From assembly GCA_016462095.1 (NCBI GenBank), contig JAEMTW010000138.1:1-5438 (forward strand): a stretch of 5,438 bases of DNA, in the 5' to 3' direction. How positions within the stretch are numbered: the stretch's first letter is position 1; every line of letters starts with the position of its first letter. Below, in pieces: positions 1 through 3,827 of this stretch. The position numbers and the translations under genes were made by a program. The DNA is from Thermoleophilia bacterium. Its GTDB lineage: Bacteria; Actinomycetota; Thermoleophilia; Gaiellales; F1-60-MAGs149. Under the pieces are notes generated by a model. It saw only the letters and a list, made by a program, of their open reading frames with translations. It was not told the DNA's origin and made no database searches.

Positions 1-110
1 GCTGCGGACAGTGCGGCCATCGCCAGCGAGCCGAAGGGTTCGCTGCGGCGCAGGCCCTCCAGCGAGAAGGGTGGTGGCGACGAACCGTCGAGGGGGAGCT
101 GAAACTCCTG
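1..110 (-). pseudogene. Continuation of the glutamine synthetase-like gene beyond the in-frame TAA; cut by window edge
   Basis: Reading the same minus-strand frame past the TAA at 113-111 gives 36 sense codons to the window edge with no further stop: QEFQLPLDGSSPPPFSLEG and then LRRSEPFGSLAMAALSA. QEFQL aligns with the family's active-site E-x-E-F-Q-L segment, and PFSLE...RR..PFG..AMAAL is the expected next part of GS-like proteins. The homology therefore runs through the stop without a frameshift. Only the first Glu codon (GAA or GAG expected, TAA found) is lost; the second Glu of the motif is kept. The C-terminal catalytic barrel would lie outside the window. Alternatives are a base-calling error next to the TTTTTAA run or, much less likely, stop-codon readthrough. 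Confidence 0.7.
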
Positions 111-488
111 TTAAAAACTGGCATTGACACGCAGGCCCGTTTCGGCTTCGAGGGTGGCAAGCGCGTTCTTGAGGAAGAGGCGTGGGCACGCAGACCAAGG
201 CGTGCCGTCGGGCAGGTAGAGATCGGCCATCACCACGTCGAGTGGAGTTGGTTGGCCCATTTCGACGCGGACGCGTGAGGAGAGGTCTGGAATCAGCCGC
301 AGGTCGCCGAGGCTGCCAAAAGGATTGGGATCGACGATTCCGCCGAAGGGGGTCAGCGAGAGGTTCGCGGGGACCCACCCGACACCGGCTGCGAGGTGCG
401 CATCGAGGTCGCGAGTCGCGACGGCTCGGCCACGGACGATCGCTGCCAGATCACACGTCGCGATCAGGCTGAGCGGCTCAGCCTCCAT
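111..488 (-). CDS. Glutamine synthetase-like ligase, N-terminal (beta-grasp) part, ended by a premature stop
   Basis: The 125-residue open frame matches the N-terminal beta-grasp domain of glutamine synthetase-family ligases, which make an amide from a glutamate-type carboxylate and ammonia or an amine using ATP. Family-like stretches are GVGWVPANLSLTPFG (about residues 35-49), DPNPFGSLGDLRLIPD (53-68), LPDGTPW (92-98) and LEAETGLRV (113-121). It resembles the actinobacterial GS-like / gamma-glutamylamine synthetase group more than housekeeping GlnA; the true substrate cannot be told. The frame stops right after NASF, where relatives continue with E-x-E-F, so the product would lack the whole catalytic barrel and cannot be active alone. 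The ATG lies inside the end of the upstream papain-like gene (11-base overlap), with a weak GGAG only 3 bases before it, so translational coupling is likely. I read it together with positions 1-110 as one broken gene. Confidence 0.75.
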   Translation of the reverse strand: MEAEPLSLIATCDLAAIVRGRAVATRDLDAHLAAGVGWVPANLSLTPFGGIVDPNPFGSLGDLRLIPDLSSRVRVEMGQPTPLDVVMADLYLPDGTPWSACPRLFLKNALATLEAETGLRVNASF

Positions 489-1335
489 TGGCTCCGTCGA
501 GGCTTCCGTTGTCCCAGAGTTCGACGGTTAGGCCAGCAGTGGTTAGCGCCTCACGTACGTCTGCAGCAGCAGCGGGCGGCAAGAACAGCACCACGCCACC
601 GTCACCGAGAATGTCGGGTCGGCGGAGTGCGGCTGCAACGCATTCGACTGGTTGGAGGTGGAGCCCGGATGGCCCAAGCGACGGATAGGTGTCAGCGATC
701 AGGACGAGCTCGCCTCCCTCGCCTTCGATGGTGCCGGCGGCGCCCACGAAATGGCCCACATCCCAGTCGGGAGCCGGACCGTGCGTCGAGTCGCCCGTCT
801 CCAAGTAGGCGCCAAGGCGACGCTCATCGGCTGCAGCCCCCCAGAGGTAGCGCGTACCGACGTTGAGGGTGACGACACCCGGCGTAGCCGCGGCGCGGAA
901 ACAGCGAAAGATCTCTCGGACATCGTTTGTCTCGAAGGGACCAGAGATCGGGATTGCTTCGAGGCCACCGTCGGAGAGCACATCGACTGCACGGATTACA
1001 CCCGAGACCGCGGTGCCCGAGAGATGACCCTCGGCAAGCTTTGGGAACTCAAGCCGGTAGTCGTCGCGGCCCTGCTCACCGGCGGGCAACTCCTCCGTGT
1101 GTGACACGAGCGGCAGGGTCGAACCCGCCTCAACAGCGACCGCGTCCTGATCGAGCACGCCGCCGGTCGGCGTCGCTGCATAGCCCACGGTGCGGAGTGC
1201 GAGCGTGCCCCAAAAGGCCCCACACAGGTCGTTCTTCTGCGGTAGCTCGGCCGCGTGTTCCTCGAGCAGGCGCTCACCACCGGGGAACAGCGACAATCGC
1301 GTGGTCACGCTCGTAGGCAGGGCAGAGATACTCAT
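478..1335 (-). CDS. Papain/C39-like cysteine hydrolase-type protein (probably DUF6885)
   Basis: This is a 285-residue protein with no signal peptide or membrane segment, so it is probably cytoplasmic. From memory it matches the actinobacterial family DUF6885, whose function is not known. What can be seen is a papain/C39-like arrangement: Gln33 and Cys38 in LPQKNDLCGAFWGTLALR (31-48), where a nucleophilic Cys starts a helix; His195 in DWDVGHFV (190-197); and Asp215 in IADTYPSLG (213-221). C39-like peptidases show the same Q...CG / GH(F/Y)V / D order. A conserved-looking tail, WDNGSLDG, lies at 274-281. Hydrolase or transglutaminase-like activity is inference from fold motifs. The ATG is chosen because a TAGGAT box ends exactly 6 bases upstream and no ribosome site is present, suggesting a leaderless start. 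Its stop overlaps the start of the GS-like gene by 11 bases, so the two are probably co-translated and functionally linked. Confidence 0.8.
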   Translation of the reverse strand: MSISALPTSVTTRLSLFPGGERLLEEHAAELPQKNDLCGAFWGTLALRTVGYAATPTGGVLDQDAVAVEAGSTLPLVSHTEELPAGEQGRDDYRLEFPKLAEGHLSGTAVSGVIRAVDVLSDGGLEAIPISGPFETNDVREIFRCFRAAATPGVVTLNVGTRYLWGAAADERRLGAYLETGDSTHGPAPDWDVGHFVGAAGTIEGEGGELVLIADTYPSLGPSGLHLQPVECVAAALRRPDILGDGGVVLFLPPAAAADVREALTTAGLTVELWDNGSLDGANGG

Positions 1336-1341
1336 GGCGCA

Positions 1342-1371
1342 ATCCTATCCGGCGGCTATGGGCCGTGCCAA
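1342..1371 (-). promoter_or_regulatory. Sigma70-type promoter of the papain-like gene, leaderless start
   Basis: On the minus strand, -35 TTGGCA (1371-1366, 5 of 6 to consensus) is followed by an 18-base spacer and -10 TAGGAT (1347-1342). Exactly 6 bases separate the -10 box from the ATG at 1335, so the predicted transcription start is the A of the start codon. No purine-rich ribosome site is present. The promoter lies wholly in the 58-base gap after the M20 gene, so the papain-like/GS-like pair can be transcribed independently. Confidence 0.6.
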
Positions 1372-1393
1372 GAGCTGTCGCCGCTCGCTCGTT

Positions 1394-2728
1394 TTACCCT
1401 TCGGCAACACCGCACCAGTCCATCGCGAGCAGAGCGAAGGTCTTGCAGGCCGCGATCGTTTCCTCGACGGAGACGGACTCGTTGGCAGCGTGGGCAAGGC
1501 GCAGGTCGCCTGGCCCATAGACGACGCTCGGAATGCCCTTCTGCTCGTACCAGGTCGCGTCGCACACGCCCGCGAAGCCGTGGCGGGTCGCGGGGCCCTC
1601 AAGTGAAGTCCCACTGACAGCACGCTCGTGTGCGCGCTCGAGCAGCGGCAAGACAGGGTGGTCCGAATCCAACACGTACGGCTCCCACTCCAGCATCCAG
1701 GTGACGACGGGAGGATGCTCTCGTAGCCACGAATCGGTCTCTGAGGCCCGCTCGATGCAGCGCTCAATCTCCGCCTTCGTTGAGGCACAGTCATCGCCGG
1801 GGTGGAACATCACGCAGTACTCAATCCGCAGCGTCTCAGCGAGGCTAAACGGTACGTCGATGCCATACGGAGAGCCATGGATGACACCCGGCAACAGTCC
1901 AAACTTGCCATTCGGGAAGAGCGGGTGTCGTTTTGTCTGCGCCCAATCGGCTTCGAGGGCATTGAGTGCCTGATAGACGATGAAGCCCTTATCGATCGCG
2001 TTGACGCCAAGCTCGGAGCCGTAGATGGTCGGGTGCACCGTCTCGCCGCGGAACCCCGAGTGCGCTGCCTTGCCGACGAAATCGAGGGTAAACCAGAGCA
2101 GGCCGGGCGTGACGGGCACGATCGAGAGCGGGGCCGGTGGCGCGGTTGGCTCGGCAATCACGACGACGTCACCGATGTAGCCACGTTCGATCGTGGCGGT
2201 CGTGCCCGACTGATGATCGCCAACCTCTTCGCCGACGACAGCCGCGAGACAGAGATCGCCCTGCAGGCGGACGCCTGCGCGCTGGAGTGCCACAGCCGCG
2301 TAGGCCTGGGCGAGCACGCCCGCCTTCATGTCGCTCGAACCACGTCCCCAAATCCGCCCGTCGCGATGATCGCCGGCGAACGGATCGTCCGTCGTCCAGG
2401 CGTCGGGATTGCCCGGTGGCACTACGTCGATGTGACCGTTGAAGACGAGTGAGCGCCCGCCACCGGTACCCCGCAACCGCGCGACGGCGTTGTCGCGGCC
2501 TGGTTCGATCGCAAACAGCTCGGCCTCAGCGCCCGACTCGGCATGGACGGCAGAGACGAGCTGGGCCACCTCGCTCTCGCGACCAACGAGGTCGTCATAC
2601 GACTGTCCGGGGTACTTCGGCTCGATGCTTGCGATCCGCACCGCGCGTTGTACCGCGTCGATCAGTTCTGGCGCGAGTTCGTCGATGGTGGCGAGGACGC
2701 GGTCCTCAACGGCAGGATCAGTTGGCAT
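1394..2728 (-). CDS. M20-family zinc amidohydrolase/peptidase (ArgE/DapE-type)
   Basis: This 444-residue protein is full length for the M20 family of two-zinc amide-bond hydrolases (acetylornithine deacetylase, succinyl-diaminopimelate desuccinylase, formylaminopyrimidine deformylase and relatives). All catalytic positions are visible: His99 and Asp101 in NGHIDVVP, bridging Asp133 in GRGSSDMKAG, general base Glu167 and metal ligand Glu168 in VVGEEVG, acidic ligand Glu193 in IAEPT, His223 of the lid/dimerisation domain in AAHSG, and the C-terminal ligand His413 in AHAANES. The lid domain spans roughly 205-325, between the two halves of the catalytic domain. No signal peptide is seen, so it should be cytoplasmic. 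Substrate choice within M20 cannot be read from sequence; ArgE or DapE should not be assigned without a biosynthetic context. It has its own promoter and a strong AGGAG site 7 bases before ATG, which supports this start. It ends in TAA. Confidence 0.92.
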   Translation of the reverse strand: MPTDPAVEDRVLATIDELAPELIDAVQRAVRIASIEPKYPGQSYDDLVGRESEVAQLVSAVHAESGAEAELFAIEPGRDNAVARLRGTGGGRSLVFNGHIDVVPPGNPDAWTTDDPFAGDHRDGRIWGRGSSDMKAGVLAQAYAAVALQRAGVRLQGDLCLAAVVGEEVGDHQSGTTATIERGYIGDVVVIAEPTAPPAPLSIVPVTPGLLWFTLDFVGKAAHSGFRGETVHPTIYGSELGVNAIDKGFIVYQALNALEADWAQTKRHPLFPNGKFGLLPGVIHGSPYGIDVPFSLAETLRIEYCVMFHPGDDCASTKAEIERCIERASETDSWLREHPPVVTWMLEWEPYVLDSDHPVLPLLERAHERAVSGTSLEGPATRHGFAGVCDATWYEQKGIPSVVYGPGDLRLAHAANESVSVEETIAACKTFALLAMDWCGVAEG

Positions 2729-2734
2729 CTCAGG

Positions 2735-2743
2735 TCTCCTCTC
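2735..2743 (-). promoter_or_regulatory. Ribosome binding site of the M20 gene
   Basis: The minus strand reads GAGAGGAGA, with core AGGAG (2740-2736) 7 bases before the ATG at 2728. This is a strong Shine-Dalgarno match and fixes the start codon. It contrasts with both minus-strand neighbours, which lack such a site. Confidence 0.7.
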
Positions 2744-2748
2744 GTGCC

Positions 2749-2777
2749 AGCCTAGGCGACGCAGGACCGTCTGTCAC
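2749..2777 (-). promoter_or_regulatory. Sigma70-type promoter of the M20 gene
   Basis: On the minus strand, -35 GTGACA (2777-2772, 5 of 6 to consensus), a 17-base spacer and -10 TAGGCT (2754-2749) lie in the 91-base gap after the oxidoreductase stop. The predicted start near 2742 gives a 14-base leader that carries the ribosome site. The -10 hexamer is identical to the one in front of the divergent AruI-like gene. Confidence 0.55.
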
Positions 2778-2819
2778 CTGTCGTCTGAGGTGCGCAGGAT
2801 CAGGACGTGCTGACGCTGT

Positions 2820-3683
2820 CTAACTCAACTCAAGTGCGCGGGCCACGGTTGCCAGCACGTTTAAATGCGCAGAGATGGGGCCGAGGTTTGACCCCATCGT
2901 GTTGAGCGACACGTGGCTCGCGTCGAGTGCGCGCCATTGCTCGGCTTCGATCTTGACCTGGTCCAGATCGCCGGTCCAGGTGATCCGACCCTCCATGCCA
3001 ATCGCCTGTGGGTCGCGGCCAGCGGCCTCGGCGGCAGTGGCGATCGTCGTCATCGCCTCGTCGAGTTCGGGGCCTGGGGTCATCATCGGATACCAACCGT
3101 CAGCCAGGCGACCCATGCGGCGGAAGGCGGGCTTTGAACCACCGCCAAACCAGATCGGAATCGGCTGCTGGAGGGGCATCGGCGCGATGCCGGCTCCCGT
3201 CACACGATCGAATTCGCCCTCGAATGTCACGGAGCGCTCGGTCCAGTAGCGACGCAAGAGTGCGACCTGCTCATCGAGTCGTCGGCCGCGAGTCGAGAAG
3301 TCTTGGCCGAGTGCCTCGTACTCAACCGCATTCCAACCGAGGCCGACACCGAAGCGGAAACGCCCCTCAGTCAGCAGGTCCAGCTCGGCGGCCTGCTTGG
3401 CCACGAGCGCGGTTTGGCGCTGGGGCATGATGATGATCGCGGGTGCGAGTTCGAGCTTCGTGATGCCAGCGAGGAAGCCAAACATCACCATCGGCTCGTG
3501 GAAGGTCGAGTCGATCGTGTACGGACCGCTCCAGCCTTGATGCACGGTCGTATCTGCGCCGACGATGTGGTCGTAGGCGACCAGATGCTGGTAGCCGAGC
3601 TGCTCGACCCCCTCGGCGTACGTGCGGAGGTCGGCAACGGAACCACCGATCTCAGTCTGGGGGAGTGTCACACCAATTTGCAT
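2820..3683 (-). CDS. LLM-class F420-dependent oxidoreductase (Rv2161c-like subfamily)
   Basis: This 287-residue protein has the luciferase-like monooxygenase TIM-barrel fold. Typical stretches are the N-terminal strand MQIGVTLPQ (1-9), AYDHI (36-40), AAELDLLTEGRFRFGVGLGW (98-117) followed by NAVEYEALG, and PIPIWFGGGSKPAFRR (174-189) followed by ADGWYP (194-199). The GRFRFGVG.GWN.VEYEALG pattern is characteristic of the probable F420-dependent oxidoreductases of the Rv2161c type. They use deazaflavin F420 (some relatives use FMN) for hydride transfer to substrates that are mostly unknown; the substrate here cannot be told. Length is normal for the subfamily. The start fits the conserved N-terminal strand, and a TACGCT -10 box ends 6 bases upstream with no ribosome site, implying leaderless translation. 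It is transcribed divergently from the AruI-like gene and may share control with it. It ends in TAG. Confidence 0.9.
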   Translation of the reverse strand: MQIGVTLPQTEIGGSVADLRTYAEGVEQLGYQHLVAYDHIVGADTTVHQGWSGPYTIDSTFHEPMVMFGFLAGITKLELAPAIIIMPQRQTALVAKQAAELDLLTEGRFRFGVGLGWNAVEYEALGQDFSTRGRRLDEQVALLRRYWTERSVTFEGEFDRVTGAGIAPMPLQQPIPIWFGGGSKPAFRRMGRLADGWYPMMTPGPELDEAMTTIATAAEAAGRDPQAIGMEGRITWTGDLDQVKIEAEQWRALDASHVSLNTMGSNLGPISAHLNVLATVARALELS

Positions 3684-3689
3684 GGCGTC

Positions 3690-3695
3690 AGCGTA
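3690..3695 (-). promoter_or_regulatory. -10 box of the oxidoreductase gene, leaderless start
   Basis: The minus strand reads TACGCT (3695-3690), then GACGCC, then ATG at 3683. The 6-base gap puts the predicted transcription start on the A of ATG. No convincing -35 element is found at 16-18 bases upstream, so activator dependence is possible. No Shine-Dalgarno sequence is present. Confidence 0.5.
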
Positions 3696-3738
3696 CCCGG
3701 TGCTGCACCAACGACACTGGTAGGCGTTCCCTCGACAG

Positions 3739-3756
3739 CGCTGCTCCCCAGCAGCG
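3739..3756. repeat. Perfect 7-bp inverted repeat in the divergent intergenic region (candidate operator)
   Basis: CGCTGCT (3739-3745) and AGCAGCG (3750-3756) are perfect reverse complements around a CCCC spacer. The left arm overlaps an 8-bp palindrome, CAGCGCTG (3736-3743). The repeat centre (3747.5) is about 62 bases upstream of the predicted AruI-like gene start and about 64 bases upstream of the oxidoreductase start, a position typical for a shared activator site. No T-run follows in either direction, so it does not look like an intrinsic terminator. Regulatory function is inferred from position only. Confidence 0.45.
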
Positions 3757-3797
3757 AATGGATCGGCCTCGGCGATTCCCCGCGGCCGCCACTCCGT

Positions 3798-3803
3798 TAG
3801 GCT
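3798..3803 (+). promoter_or_regulatory. -10 box of the AruI-like gene
   Basis: TAGGCT fits the actinobacterial TANNNT -10 pattern and is identical to the M20 gene box. The predicted start near 3810 gives an 18-base leader that contains the ribosome site. The -35 region (around 3774-3781, attcccc) is poor, which would fit activation by a bound regulator. Confidence 0.4.
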
Positions 3804-3814
3804 TCAACAGGAAC

Positions 3815-3822
3815 GAGGGAGG
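3815..3822 (+). promoter_or_regulatory. Ribosome binding site of the AruI-like gene
   Basis: GAGGGAGG, with core GGAGG at 3818-3822, lies 5 bases before the ATG at 3828. It is a strong Shine-Dalgarno match that fixes the start codon. Confidence 0.75.
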
Positions 3823-3827
3823 CTCCA

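Noticed and set aside
111..113. Stop-codon recoding (TAA read as an amino acid) in the GS-like gene
   Set aside because: TAA ends the M20 gene normally, and no selenocysteine-type hairpin or known readthrough context was seen. A mutation or base-calling error is simpler.
652..1104. A 150-residue plus-strand open frame opposite the papain-like gene
   Set aside because: It is a mirror frame without motifs or translation signals; the minus-strand frame is supported by a promoter and catalytic motifs.
1802..2452. A 216-residue plus-strand open frame inside the M20 gene
   Set aside because: It is antisense to a protein with a complete catalytic set, has no ribosome site and shows no family resemblance.
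2761..2819. Intrinsic terminator after the oxidoreductase gene
   Set aside because: Only short direct repeats (GACAG twice) are present; there is no GC-rich hairpin followed by a T-run on the minus strand. The stretch instead carries the -35 element of the M20 gene.
3739..3756. The intergenic dyad as a terminator
   Set aside because: It lies upstream of both divergent genes and has no T-run on either side, so an operator or chance dyad is more likely.
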